Source: an uncultured Prevotellaceae bacterium
Lineage (GTDB): Bacteria; Bacteroidota; Bacteroidia; Bacteroidales; Bacteroidaceae
DNA: 64,000 nt
Reading direction: 5' to 3'
Assembly: GCA_902775475.1 (NCBI GenBank)
Contig: CACYME010000009.1
Coordinates: forward strand, 27,365-91,364
The notes below the pieces were generated by a model. That model had not been told where the DNA came from. It was given only the letters and a program-made list of their open reading frames with translations, and did no database searches. A program made the translations under genes and the position numbers. This document shows, piece by piece, positions 16,679-26,300 of the stretch. Position 1 is the first letter of the stretch. Every line of letters begins with the position of its first letter.

Positions 16679-18117
16679 TCTATTTTACTTTTGGTGATGA
16701 ACGTGATGCCCTCCCTGAAGATGGTTGAGCGCAGCAGCCAGAGCGCCAGGCAGTAGAGGCCACCTACGGCAACTACCTTCACGGCGAAGCTCACATAGAG
16801 ATTATCCAGCTTTCTTGTAGCCAGCCATACCACAGCCACGATGGCAATGGTGAGCAGCAAATAGGGCGACACGTCGGCAATGGCTTCGCTCACCTTCAGC
16901 TCTATCTCCTTGCGGGCAAGCCAGAACCACACGGCCAGCCACACGACGTTCAGCAGTGCATAGGCCTGCACCATGCGCCCAATGCCATAGGGCACGCACA
17001 CCCAGAGCGCCAGCAGCTGAGCCGCCAGCAGCGAGAGCGTGCACCACATGTAGGCCGAGGAGCGCCCACGGCTGATGAGCAGGTTAGAGAACAGATAGCT
17101 GACGGGCATCACCGCACCGGCCACGCAGAGCACGCGCAGAATGTGGGCACTGGAGCGCCATTTCTCAGTGATGAGAATGACGATGAACTCTTCACTGACG
17201 AGCGCCAGAGTGAGCATGACGGGGAATGCCACGAAGGCCGTGAAGCGCAGCAGTTTGCGGAACACATGCTTCTGTCGCTGGCGGTCTTCATCGGTCTTCG
17301 TCAGCACAGGCTGTGCAATGCTGTAGAGCATGTTCGTAATGAGCGAATGGCCCATCGTGTTCCACTTGTTAGCCTGGGTGAAGTCGCCCACCTCGGGCGC
17401 CGAATAGTAGCGACCGAGCAAGACGGCAACGATGTTGCCATTGGCCGCCGTGGCGATATTCGTCACAATGAGCCGGCTGCTGAAGGCCAGCAGTTCCTTC
17501 ACCGGTCGCAAGTCGATGTGCAGCGTCGGTCGCCAGCCTGAAAACCAATAGTTGAGCACGCTGACGGTCAGCGTGAAAACAATGTTCTGCGTGGCCAGTC
17601 CCCAGTAGGCAAAGCCGTTCATGGCCATGACGATGCCGACCACGCCAGAGAGCAGCACGGCCGACAGACTGATGATGCTGCTCTGCCTGACCATCATGTT
17701 CCGAAAGATGTAGGCACGGGGAGCGATGCTGAAGCTGACGAAGAGAAAACTCAGGAAGGAGTAGCGGGCCAGCGCCGTCAGCTCAGGCACGCCATAGAAG
17801 CGGGCAATGAGCGGAGCGGTGAACCAGAAGAGCAGGTAGAAGCCTATGCTGGTGAGGATGCTCATCCAGAAGACGGCGTTATAGTCGCGTTGCGTGACGT
17901 CTTTCTTGCGGTTCAGCGCAGCAATGAAGCCTCCCTCCTGCATGCAGGCTGCGATGGCCGAGAAGATGGCGAGCATGCCCACCATGCCATAGTCGGCCTC
18001 GCTAAGACGACGCGCCAGGATGATGCCGAACACCAGCCCCAGCAGCTGCTGCAAGCCGTTGCTCAGCCCTCCCCACAGCAGGCCCTTGGCCGTTTTTTCC
18101 TTCAGTGTCTCTGCCAT
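16675..18117 (-). CDS. Polysaccharide flippase (Wzx/MOP superfamily)
   Basis: 480 residues with 12-14 predicted membrane helices and the typical opening LKEKTAKGLLWGGLSNGLQQ followed by LLGLVFGIILARRLSEADYG, found in lipopolysaccharide and O-antigen exporters of the MOP superfamily. It would flip lipid-linked repeat units across the inner membrane. The 4-bp overlap with the acyltransferase gene and the surrounding transferase genes support a role in capsule or LPS O-antigen export. No Wzy-type polymerase is evident in this operon. Confidence 0.92.
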   Translation of the reverse strand: MAETLKEKTAKGLLWGGLSNGLQQLLGLVFGIILARRLSEADYGMVGMLAIFSAIAACMQEGGFIAALNRKKDVTQRDYNAVFWMSILTSIGFYLLFWFTAPLIARFYGVPELTALARYSFLSFLFVSFSIAPRAYIFRNMMVRQSSIISLSAVLLSGVVGIVMAMNGFAYWGLATQNIVFTLTVSVLNYWFSGWRPTLHIDLRPVKELLAFSSRLIVTNIATAANGNIVAVLLGRYYSAPEVGDFTQANKWNTMGHSLITNMLYSIAQPVLTKTDEDRQRQKHVFRKLLRFTAFVAFPVMLTLALVSEEFIVILITEKWRSSAHILRVLCVAGAVMPVSYLFSNLLISRGRSSAYMWCTLSLLAAQLLALWVCVPYGIGRMVQAYALLNVVWLAVWFWLARKEIELKVSEAIADVSPYLLLTIAIVAVVWLATRKLDNLYVSFAVKVVAVGGLYCLALWLLRSTIFREGITFITKSKIE

Positions 18118-18159
18118 ATCCTCACTTCTTACTCTTTTCTACAACGAACGACACTCTTC

Positions 18160-19422
18160 TCATGGTTGAAGACTGAGTGACGCGACGATGTCATCGAGCA
18201 TATTCTGGGCTACGCTCTTTCCTCCCGGAGGAAGCAGGTAGTCGTTAAAGAACTGCTCGCGCTGGGGCAGCATGGGGTCGTTGCCCTGCAGCACCACCTC
18301 GGTGATGAAGCGTCGCACGTCAATCTCGTTCTGGCCCACATAGTGCAGTCCGTAGGCCTGTTTGCCAAAGTCGCTCAGTGTGCTGACGATGCTTCCCATG
18401 TCCTTCGACATGAACATGACGGGTCGTCGGCTGTAGTGATACTCCACGGCGAACGACCCGCTGTCGTGCACCATGGCGTCGCTGGTCATGAACAGGTCGA
18501 CAAACTGCCCCGTCTCCAGCTGTGTGTTCTCCATCGTCTGCCACTGCTGGTAGTATTCGTCGGCACGCTCCCTGCCCCACTCTTCGTGTTCGTAGAGCAG
18601 CGTCAGCAGTGCCGGATGGGGTTTGAAAGCCACCTGGATCTCGTTGCTATACTCCTTGGCCAGCTGCACCATCAGGTCAGCCATCCAGAGAAAGTTGCTA
18701 CGGGGCACGAAGCCCGTCGTCTGCTTAATGGAGAAATGTGGCGCCCAGATGATGCGCTTGCGGCGGCGCCCGTCGGCAATCGTCTTCCAAGGCGAAGGAT
18801 GGTCGGCACGCAGGTATTCGTCGGCGTTGGCATAGCCCACCACACGCACGTTGCGTCCGTGGTTGGTGGCCACGTGGCGGGCCTCCTCCAGATGGGCCTG
18901 CGTTGAATAGTAGAGCCGCCACGCCTGATTATGGAAGTGCAAGTCGTAGGACACCTTACCCGTAGACGACCAGAAGCCGTAGGGCATGTAGCACACCAGA
19001 AGGTCGTAGAACCTGCGGCAGTCATGCTCGTCGCAGAGCAGATGCTCATAGGGCTGGGCATAGAACATGATGTGGGGATTGAGCTGGCGCCTGATGTCCA
19101 CGGGCGGCTGACCGTGATGGTAGTCCACATAGGGTATGCCCCGCTCGTTGAAGAAGCGGCGCAGGCTCTCGGCATCGGCATCGGGGTCTTCGCGCAGCGG
19201 ACACGGCGAGAGCACAATGGTGGGGAAGAACCGCTCATCGGCGGCCATCAGTTCATAGAGTTGCTGATAGCGCCAGAGCGACAGGTCGATGGCCATGAAG
19301 ACGACGTTCAGCGGCGTGTGTCCGCTCAACTGCTTCACCAGCCTGTGGTGATGCCGCTCCACAGCCCGGTACTTCCAGCCATGCAGCCATGCATAATTCA
19401 ATGCCTTTATCACGCTATTCAT
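18160..19422 (-). CDS. CDP-glycerol:glycerophosphate glycerophosphotransferase-family protein (TagB/TagF-like)
   Basis: 420 residues. The C-terminal GT-B domain carries the family blocks RRKRIIWAPHFSI, IQVAFKPHPAL and AMVHDSGSFAVEYHYSRRPV followed by MFMSKDMGS, which match the CDP-alcohol phosphotransferases of teichoic-acid-type synthesis (APHxS, KPHP and SS/GSFxxEY-like motifs). In Gram-negatives such enzymes add phospho-glycerol, phospho-ribitol or other phospho-alcohols to surface glycans. The fused cytidylyltransferase gene at the start of the same operon could supply the CDP-activated donor. It lies 42 bp from the flippase gene and 36 bp from the opine-dehydrogenase-like gene. Confidence 0.85.
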   Translation of the reverse strand: MNSVIKALNYAWLHGWKYRAVERHHHRLVKQLSGHTPLNVVFMAIDLSLWRYQQLYELMAADERFFPTIVLSPCPLREDPDADAESLRRFFNERGIPYVDYHHGQPPVDIRRQLNPHIMFYAQPYEHLLCDEHDCRRFYDLLVCYMPYGFWSSTGKVSYDLHFHNQAWRLYYSTQAHLEEARHVATNHGRNVRVVGYANADEYLRADHPSPWKTIADGRRRKRIIWAPHFSIKQTTGFVPRSNFLWMADLMVQLAKEYSNEIQVAFKPHPALLTLLYEHEEWGRERADEYYQQWQTMENTQLETGQFVDLFMTSDAMVHDSGSFAVEYHYSRRPVMFMSKDMGSIVSTLSDFGKQAYGLHYVGQNEIDVRRFITEVVLQGNDPMLPQREQFFNDYLLPPGGKSVAQNMLDDIVASLSLQP

Positions 19423-19458
19423 ATTGCTTGTCAGATGAAAGTCATGGAGTTAATGGAG

Positions 19459-20472
19459 CTAAACAGCCGTTGCACCTTCAGCGCCCCACTGCCACACCCT
19501 GTCCATCGTGGGTGTGGCGATGCCCTTCTCGCGGGCCAGCTGGCGCAACAGGCCGAGACCGAAGGGAAAGTCTTCGGTGAAGTATCGGCTCTGGAAGTCA
19601 GGCACGAAACCGCCCTCTACCTCCTTCATCGGGGCCTCGATGCCCTTGAAGGCCTCAATGCTGCGCAGCTTTGCGGCCAGCGAGGCGGCATCGTGGCTCT
19701 CGTAGTAGTCGAGCACCGTCGGAATGCAATCCTTTGCCACAGGCAACGCGGCCAGCAGCTGCTGCAGCTCTGCGTCCATATCCATATAGATAGCGGCGGC
19801 GCGTTCCGTCCACTCTTCATAGAACAGAGGCCGACGGTCATACGTTTCACCCTCACGATAGTCGCACCAAAGATCATAGAGGCGCGAGGGATGGAGCAGC
19901 GGATTGCTGTTCGAGAGGGCCACCTCATACCAGTTGTTCATCAGCTTTGTGGGTGTGGCAAACAGCTGTTCCATCAGCTGGCGCAGCTCCTCGCGTCGCC
20001 GCGTCTGCTCCACGGCCACGCTCAGGCTCTCCTTATAGCCCATCAGACGGGCTACGTGGCCATATTCCAACGTTCGGGCAATGAAAGGCACGCGCTGCAA
20101 GCCGAACAGTGGCTGTGTAGGCGACAGCAGGTGCATGGCCTGCTGGAAGAAGCCCGTGCTGCTGACGACGCTCCCCACGAACGCCTCCTGCGGCAGATCA
20201 TCCCTGATTTGCCGTAGCACCGGACCGATAGAATAGCCAGGCAGGCAGAGCACCACGGCGTCGGCCTTGCTCACCGCCTCCTTAGCAACACTTGTAACCA
20301 GCTTCAAGGACGACAGCAGAGGCCAGTCGCCCCCAGGTCTCTCAATGAGCAGCTGGCGGTGCCAGCATTCGGGACGCCGCGTCAGCACCGTCACATCGAA
20401 GCCCTTGCGCGCTGCCACAAAACCAGCCACCACGTGGCCCAGGTTGCCGCCTCCACAAACACAGATATTCAT
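19459..20472 (-). CDS. NAD/NADP octopine/nopaline dehydrogenase-family protein
   Basis: 337 residues beginning MNICVCGGGNLGHVVAGFVA, a GxGxxG-type Rossmann nucleotide-binding motif, with an all-helical C-terminal domain containing SNSNPLLHPSRLYDLWCDYR, where the His is typical of the opine dehydrogenase active site (NPxxHP). Such enzymes join an amino acid to a keto acid or reduce a keto-sugar acid. Within a polysaccharide operon it may make an unusual amino-acid-like substituent for the glycan; that is inference. It lies between the phosphotransferase and the fused nucleotidyltransferase/PLP enzyme genes. Confidence 0.82.
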   Translation of the reverse strand: MNICVCGGGNLGHVVAGFVAARKGFDVTVLTRRPECWHRQLLIERPGGDWPLLSSLKLVTSVAKEAVSKADAVVLCLPGYSIGPVLRQIRDDLPQEAFVGSVVSSTGFFQQAMHLLSPTQPLFGLQRVPFIARTLEYGHVARLMGYKESLSVAVEQTRRREELRQLMEQLFATPTKLMNNWYEVALSNSNPLLHPSRLYDLWCDYREGETYDRRPLFYEEWTERAAAIYMDMDAELQQLLAALPVAKDCIPTVLDYYESHDAASLAAKLRSIEAFKGIEAPMKEVEGGFVPDFQSRYFTEDFPFGLGLLRQLAREKGIATPTMDRVWQWGAEGATAV

Positions 20473-20514
20473 CTTTCTTTTTTCTACTACGAATTAAGAC
20501 GAATGACAAGAATC

Positions 20515-22353
20515 TCAAGAATGAGGACTTAATGCGCCTAACTCCATGAGCGCAGCCACGAGCCGGTCGTTGTCCTCGGTGTTGCGCACCGACACACGTA
20601 TGTAGTTTTTGTCCTGAAGATAGTTCTTAGAGTTGCAGTCCTTCACCATGATAGCATAGTCGGCCAGCAGACGCTTGGTCAGTTCTCCGGAGGTGAAACG
20701 GCTCGTCACCTCTAAGCAGAAATAGTTGGCCTGCGAAGGAATGATCCGCAGGAAGCTCACCTGTCTGAGCAGGCGCTCGAAGCGGCGGCGTTCCTCGATG
20801 AACCGATGGCAGGCGCGACGGTAGTCGGCCTCGTACTTACCGAATATCTGCAAGTAGAACTCGGCAAACGAGTTGATGTTCCAGATGGCCACATCGGCCT
20901 TCACACGGTCTATGAGTGCCCTGTCGGCACTGGCCATCACCCCCAGCCGCAGGCCGGGCACGCCGTAGGACTTCGAGATACTCTTCATCACCACCAGCCG
21001 TGGGAACTGCTCCAGCAGCTCGTCGGCCATCAGCGAGTTGTGCTCGAAGTCGTCACTGAAGTCCACAAACGACTCATCGACTATCAGTCTGACACCGCGC
21101 TGTTGGCTCCACGCTGCCAACCGCAGCAGCCCCTCCTTGCTGATGAAGTTGCCCGAGGGGTTATCGGGATTGATGAGCAGCAGTGTGTCAATCGGCTTGT
21201 CGGCATAGAAGGCCATCAAGTCATCGGCCGTGTACGCCAGGTCCTTGTTGTCGGGGAAGAAGGGCACAATCTGCTCCTGCCTGAGCCGATGGGGGTACTC
21301 CTCGAACGTGGGGTAGATGACGCCCACTCGCCCCGTTTCCTCAGCCATCAGACTCCTGATGAGCTCGGCAGCACCATTGCCCACCACGGTGTATTCGCGT
21401 CTGATGCCGAAATACTTTCCCGCCAGCAGCTGCATCACCATCATGCCCGACGGGTACTCCGTCAGCAGCGTGTCGAAACAGCTGCGCAGCTCGTCCTTCA
21501 TGCGCGGTGTGGGGAAATAGGGGTTCACCAGATAGCAGTAGTCGAGCATCTTGGGGAAGCGCCAGTGACCGCCGTAGCGGTAGTTGAAGCGCCGCAGCAT
21601 CTCGTCGCCCTCGGCGAAGATGGTCTCGGCGATGTCCAGGTCCTGCGCATCGTCAATCTCGTACCACTTCTCGCTGCCCACAGGGAGTGCCTTGATGTCG
21701 CGGGTGCTGAGCAGCGAGATGATGCGCAGCACGTTCTCATAGTACTCCTGCAGTCCCACGGCCTTGGTGTAGGCGTCAAGGAATGGCACATACTTCTGCT
21801 GCGAGAACTGGCGGCTGAACTTATAGATGTTCACCGTCTTGAAGTACGAGTCGGCATGACTGTAGTCGAAGGCATCCTTCGAGATGAAGTTCACGATGTT
21901 CTGCTCGCCGTCGATGGCCACCATCGTGCCGTCCATCCAGCTCTCATAGCGTGCCACGAGCGCCAGGTTGGGGCGCTCGTCGTCGGCAATCATCGGCAGC
22001 AGGCGGTCGCTGACGATGAGGTCGCTCTCGATGAGGAGCGTATCGTCTTCCTGTAGCTGCTCCTTTGCCAGTGCCAGCGAGTAGATGTTGTTCGTGCGGT
22101 CATAGACGGGGTTCTCCACATACTCTATCCGCAGGCGGTCGTCATAGCGGTGACCGATGTGGGCTTTCAGCCGCTCACCCTTGTAGCCCACCACGATGAC
22201 CACGCGCTGCAGCCGCTCGCCCAGTCTGGCCAGCTGGCCCAGCAGGCGGTCAATCAGGCACTCGCCATTCACGCGCACCATGCACTTCGTCTGCTCGCGT
22301 GTCAGCTCTCCAAGCCTGCGGCCCATGCCGGCCGCCAGAATGATTGCTTGCAT
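20515..22353 (-). CDS. Bifunctional nucleotidyltransferase / PLP-dependent aminotransferase-fold enzyme
   Basis: 612 residues. ATG 22353 is chosen because it is preceded by GAGG and starts directly with MQAIILAAGMGRRLGELTRE, the LAAGxGxR motif of a LicC/RfbA-type nucleotidyltransferase (residues 1-230). Residues about 260-612 are a fold-type I PLP enzyme like HisC, CobD-type decarboxylases and relatives; SISKSYGVPGLRLGV holds the PLP lysine (Lys461), and INPDNPSGN and DESFVDFSDDF bind the cofactor and phosphate. By analogy with other fused pairs it may form an amino-alcohol phosphate and couple it to CTP, giving a CDP-activated phospho-amino-alcohol for the CDP-alcohol phosphotransferase of the same operon. 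Substrate is inferred, not shown. Confidence 0.85.
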   Translation of the reverse strand: MQAIILAAGMGRRLGELTREQTKCMVRVNGECLIDRLLGQLARLGERLQRVVIVVGYKGERLKAHIGHRYDDRLRIEYVENPVYDRTNNIYSLALAKEQLQEDDTLLIESDLIVSDRLLPMIADDERPNLALVARYESWMDGTMVAIDGEQNIVNFISKDAFDYSHADSYFKTVNIYKFSRQFSQQKYVPFLDAYTKAVGLQEYYENVLRIISLLSTRDIKALPVGSEKWYEIDDAQDLDIAETIFAEGDEMLRRFNYRYGGHWRFPKMLDYCYLVNPYFPTPRMKDELRSCFDTLLTEYPSGMMVMQLLAGKYFGIRREYTVVGNGAAELIRSLMAEETGRVGVIYPTFEEYPHRLRQEQIVPFFPDNKDLAYTADDLMAFYADKPIDTLLLINPDNPSGNFISKEGLLRLAAWSQQRGVRLIVDESFVDFSDDFEHNSLMADELLEQFPRLVVMKSISKSYGVPGLRLGVMASADRALIDRVKADVAIWNINSFAEFYLQIFGKYEADYRRACHRFIEERRRFERLLRQVSFLRIIPSQANYFCLEVTSRFTSGELTKRLLADYAIMVKDCNSKNYLQDKNYIRVSVRNTEDNDRLVAALMELGALSPHS

Positions 22354-22384
22354 ATCCTCTTCCTTGTTTTCTGGTTCTAACTTG

Positions 22385-22392
22385 CAAAGATA
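22385..22392 (-). promoter_or_regulatory. Promoter -7 box for the surface-glycan operon
   Basis: TATCTTTG on the minus strand, 32 bp upstream of the start codon of the fused nucleotidyltransferase gene. It is the only good TAnnTTTG box ahead of the six-gene operon and would drive all six genes. Confidence 0.6.
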
Positions 22393-22492
22393 CGCTTTTT
22401 CAGCCAAATAGCAGCACAATAGGGAGGAAAATTAGGACTTTTTCAGATTCACAAGTTCTCATCCGCAAAAATCCGACTTGAATTGTTGAGTG

Positions 22493-23305
22493 TTACTTTC
22501 CAAATGTGCAGGGGAGGGCCAGCAGCTGATACATCAGCGTGGCAGCCATGCGCTCATGACCAGCATCGTTGGGGTGCAGCAGGTCGGTCTCAGCGTTGTG
22601 GAAATACTGGCCGTACTCCTTCAGCATGGGGAAGAGCCCGCAGGCAGCACTCCAGTCGATGACGGGTACGGCCCACACGCCGGCGGCCTCCTTCACGGCA
22701 TCGACATAGGCATCGAGGTAGAGCCCGCACTGGTTGGTGTAGGTCTCGTCGCACTGCCAGTTCTTCTCGTTGGCATGGAAATCGGAGCGATGGATGGGCG
22801 TGAGCAGGACAATCTGCTTGGTGGGGAAGGTGCGCTTGAGCGAGTCGAGGGCGATGTTGATGCGGCCCTTGAAGGTGGTAGGGTCCATCGACGGCGTGCG
22901 CTGCCTGCGGGTGACCATCGTCTTGGGCTGACCGTGGCCATACTCCACCTGGCTGACACGCTCATCCCACCACGTGCCGATGGGCACACCGTTGTTGTAG
23001 TCGTTGGTGCCCATGAAAATGATGATGGCATCGAAGTCCTGACCGTGTTCCTGTTTCAGTTTGTCGGTCTGTCGCGGAATATCGTTCCACTGGCGGCCAC
23101 TGACGCCATAGACGTAGGGGGTTATCTGGAGCCAGTCCTGCAGGAAGCTCCAGAACTTCTTCTTCGAGCCATTGTTGCGGGGGTCGGTGATGCTGTCGCC
23201 CAGATAGGCCACGCGTTTGCCCTGCCAGGGGTGGGCGATGAACTGCTGGGGCAGTGCGGGTGCGGAGAGAAGGAGCAGCAGGAGGAGGGAGAGTATTTTT
23301 TTCAT
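22493..23305 (-). CDS. Exported SGNH/GDSL hydrolase
   Basis: 270 residues from ATG 23305, which gives a clean signal peptide (MKKILSLLLLLLLSAPALPQ); a longer in-frame start would bury it. The SGNH blocks are RVAYLGDSITD (nucleophile Ser in GDS), IIFMGTNDYNNG (block III Gly-Asn) and HPNDAGHERMA (Asp and His of the triad). Members deacetylate polysaccharides or hydrolyse esters in the periplasm. It starts 66 bp after the GH127 stop codon on the same strand, so it is probably co-transcribed and works on the same arabinose-containing glycans. Confidence 0.9.
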   Translation of the reverse strand: MKKILSLLLLLLLSAPALPQQFIAHPWQGKRVAYLGDSITDPRNNGSKKKFWSFLQDWLQITPYVYGVSGRQWNDIPRQTDKLKQEHGQDFDAIIIFMGTNDYNNGVPIGTWWDERVSQVEYGHGQPKTMVTRRQRTPSMDPTTFKGRINIALDSLKRTFPTKQIVLLTPIHRSDFHANEKNWQCDETYTNQCGLYLDAYVDAVKEAAGVWAVPVIDWSAACGLFPMLKEYGQYFHNAETDLLHPNDAGHERMAATLMYQLLALPCTFGK

Positions 23306-23371
23306 TTTTTTGATGTTTTGAAGTTGATAGTTTGTAGTTAGCTGAAAGCAGTTAAGGACAGGGCCGAGCAC

Positions 23372-26300
23372 CTAAAAGAGCGTTTTCTTCCCATTGGTGA
23401 CGACAATGCCCCGCTGCGAGGGTGCAGCAGGACGTCCACTGAGGTGGTAGCGACGAGCGGAAGACGAGGGAACGATGATAGCAGAGCTGACCGCCGTGGC
23501 CTGGCTGACGTAGTCGTCAACGCTGGCAACGAAGTTGATGTCGCAGATGCTGGAGGTGCCCGTCGTCGAGGTCAGGCCGAAGATGGTCTGGCCCAGACAG
23601 ACGTTGGGGCGCTCGCCCTGGAAGTTCTCGTAGAGGCCGCTGGCAGTCATGTCCCATGCCACGAGTTGCTGCTGCTCACCGCTGATGCTGATGGTCTTCG
23701 TCTGCGTGGGGGCCACGCTGGTGCCGTGGTTCGAGCCGTTGAGCCACCAGAGATAGCTGTCGCCCTGCTGCTGCCGCAGGTTGGTGCCTCGCACCACGAG
23801 GTACTTCTGCTGTGGGTCGATGGTGTAGTCGCAGTCGTTGTGGCGCAGCATCAGGCAGAGGTTGTTCTGCCCGGTGGCACGCACGTGGATGCGGTTCTGC
23901 TCCATGTCGTAGCTGATGTTGCTGGCCTGCACGCGAGCGGCATCGCCAGTGGTCCAGTCGGTGGCGCGGAAGTGGTAGGCGTGGTTGTCGTAGCCCTTCA
24001 TCAGGCGCAGGTAGTAGAGTCCGGGGCAGAGGGTGTTCGGCGAGGCGGTGAGGCGCACGACGAACTGCTTCTTGCCACGGGCCATGTCGGCGGGAATGGG
24101 GTATTCGGCATTGTAGAAGCCGTTGGCGTCGCTGCCCTTCACCGATGCGGGGATGGTGATGTCGGCCAGCTGCTGCCCATTGACGGTGAGGGTGGCACGG
24201 CGCCCGCGGTCGGCCAGATTGAAGCGCAGCATGAGGCTCAGGCCCTCCTCGATGCCACTATTATTATATAAGGTGTACTGGATATAGCCGTTGGCACGGG
24301 CATCGCGGTAGCGCTCGGTGTTATATTCGCCGGTGCTCGAGTCGCTGCTATGCTTACCCTCGTGGCCGGCCTCGCTCTGCTGCTCACCGGGAGCCACGAA
24401 GTCGAGTGTGCGCTGCTGCAGGGCCTCCTGCTCGGCCTCGCTCTGGGCCATCGAGCTGCTGGCATAGTTCTCGGCAGTCTGCTGATACCAGTAGCACATG
24501 TAGCGCTGGTGATGAATCTTGTAGAAAGGCACGAGCCGGAGCGTGTTCCACCTATAGGAGGGTGCGTCGGGGCGGCTGGCATCGATGACGAAGCTCAGCT
24601 CGGTGCTGCGCAGGCGCTGTATGCGGCTGAGCACGTCGGCCCGCTGCCCGATGAGCAGGGGTGCCGAGGTGAGGTTCTTCGACGTGGCACGGCTGCCCGG
24701 TGCGTGGTCCATGCGGCCCTCGCCACCATATTCGTTCTTCAGCTGCTCGAAGGCGAGGCCCGACTCATCGTCGGCATTGGCGGTGGTGGTAGGGGCACCG
24801 AGCAGGATGGGGCCATACTTGAAGGCGATGTAGTCGGTATAGTTGGGGCACTCCTCGTAGCGCAGCTCCATAGGCAGGCTGACGGTGATGATGTCGCCCT
24901 TGGCCCATGTGCGGTTGATGCTGACGTAGCTGGCCCTGCCCTGCTCCACGGCGGCATTGACGGCCACGCCGTTGACGCTCACCTGATAGCCACGGGCGGC
25001 CCAGGCGGGATGGCGCACGGCGATGGTGTAGGTGCCGGCACGCTGCACGGTGAGCTCGCTGGTCTGGCTGTCGGGGAAGGCCGTCTGCTGAGTGATGGCG
25101 AAGTGCTCATTCTGCAGTTCCGAGGGGATGAAGAGGTTGACGTAGAGCGTCGAGCTGCCGTCGTGGGTGTAGATGAAGTGGCCATACTTCGAGTGGTTCT
25201 CCATGCCCGTGCCTACGCAGCACCACATGCCCTGGTTCACCTGCGAGTAGATGCGGTAGCCCTGGGGGCGCAGCGTGGTGAAGTAGACGTATCCGCCGGT
25301 CGTGGGGTCCTGGGTGGAGAGGATATGGTTCCACAAGGTGTTCTCGTAGAAGTCTACATACTTGGCGGCCGACTGCAGGTCAGTCGCGGTGGTGCGGTCG
25401 AAGAGCATCTCCGAGAACTTCAGCATGTTGTTCGAGTTGCAGCTCTCGGGGCCGTCGAGGTGGTCGATGTAGCGGTTCGAGTTGGCCACGCTGAGGAAAT
25501 GCTCACCAACGGAGTTGCCACCGATGCAGACGGTGCGGTGCTCGGCCACGTCCTTCCAGAAGTTCTCGGCAGCCCTGCGGTAGGTGGTGGCGGTGCCGTC
25601 CTGCTCGTAGATGCGCTCCATGCCGATGTACTTAGGCACCTGCGTGTTGGCATGCTTGCCGTCGAGGAAGGTGGTGTTCAGCGTCTGCATGCCGTTGAGC
25701 ATCGACTGGTGGGTGTACTTCTTGGCAGCACTGAGGTATTTCCTGTCGCCGAAGAGCTGGTAGGCATCGAGCATCGACTCGTTCATGCCACCGTGCTCGC
25801 AGTTCAGCCAGTCCTGCATGTCGCTGTCGCTCACCCTGGCCACCACGTTCACGCTCCAGTCGGCCAGCTTGCGGAACAGCTCCTTGGCCACCTCGCTGTT
25901 GCCATAGAGGAAGGCATCGCGCAGACCTGCCAGAATCTTGTGCTGCACGTAGAAGGGCACCCATCCCCAGTTGTTGCGGATGGTGGCGGTGTTGCCCTGG
26001 TAGAGGTCGCGCCACGACTGGTTGATGGGCTGGCCCCCGATGAAGCCATAGAGGCCGCTGGTGTCCTGGTCGTAGGCGTCCTGGCAGTCCTTCATCACCC
26101 GGAGCATATAGTCCAGGCGCTCCTTCAGGCGGCTGCGCAGGGCCTCGTCGTGGCAGGCGGCATAGGCCAGCGCCAGCGCCGAGAGGTAGTGACCGCCCAC
26201 GTGGCCGCTGAGGTCGAAGCCGGCATCGCCTCCCCAGTTCCTGAAGTTGGGGTGCCGCGTCGTCCACTGGTAGTAGGGCGACGAGGGCTTGTCGCTCAGA

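Noticed and set aside
18118-20514. Short CGAA-rich stretches at about 18140 and 20490 resembling the palindromes at 55.7 and 58.0 kb
   Set aside because: Only short pieces (for example ACGAATTAAGACGAATGACA) match and no complementary arm is present; too weak to call a repeat copy.
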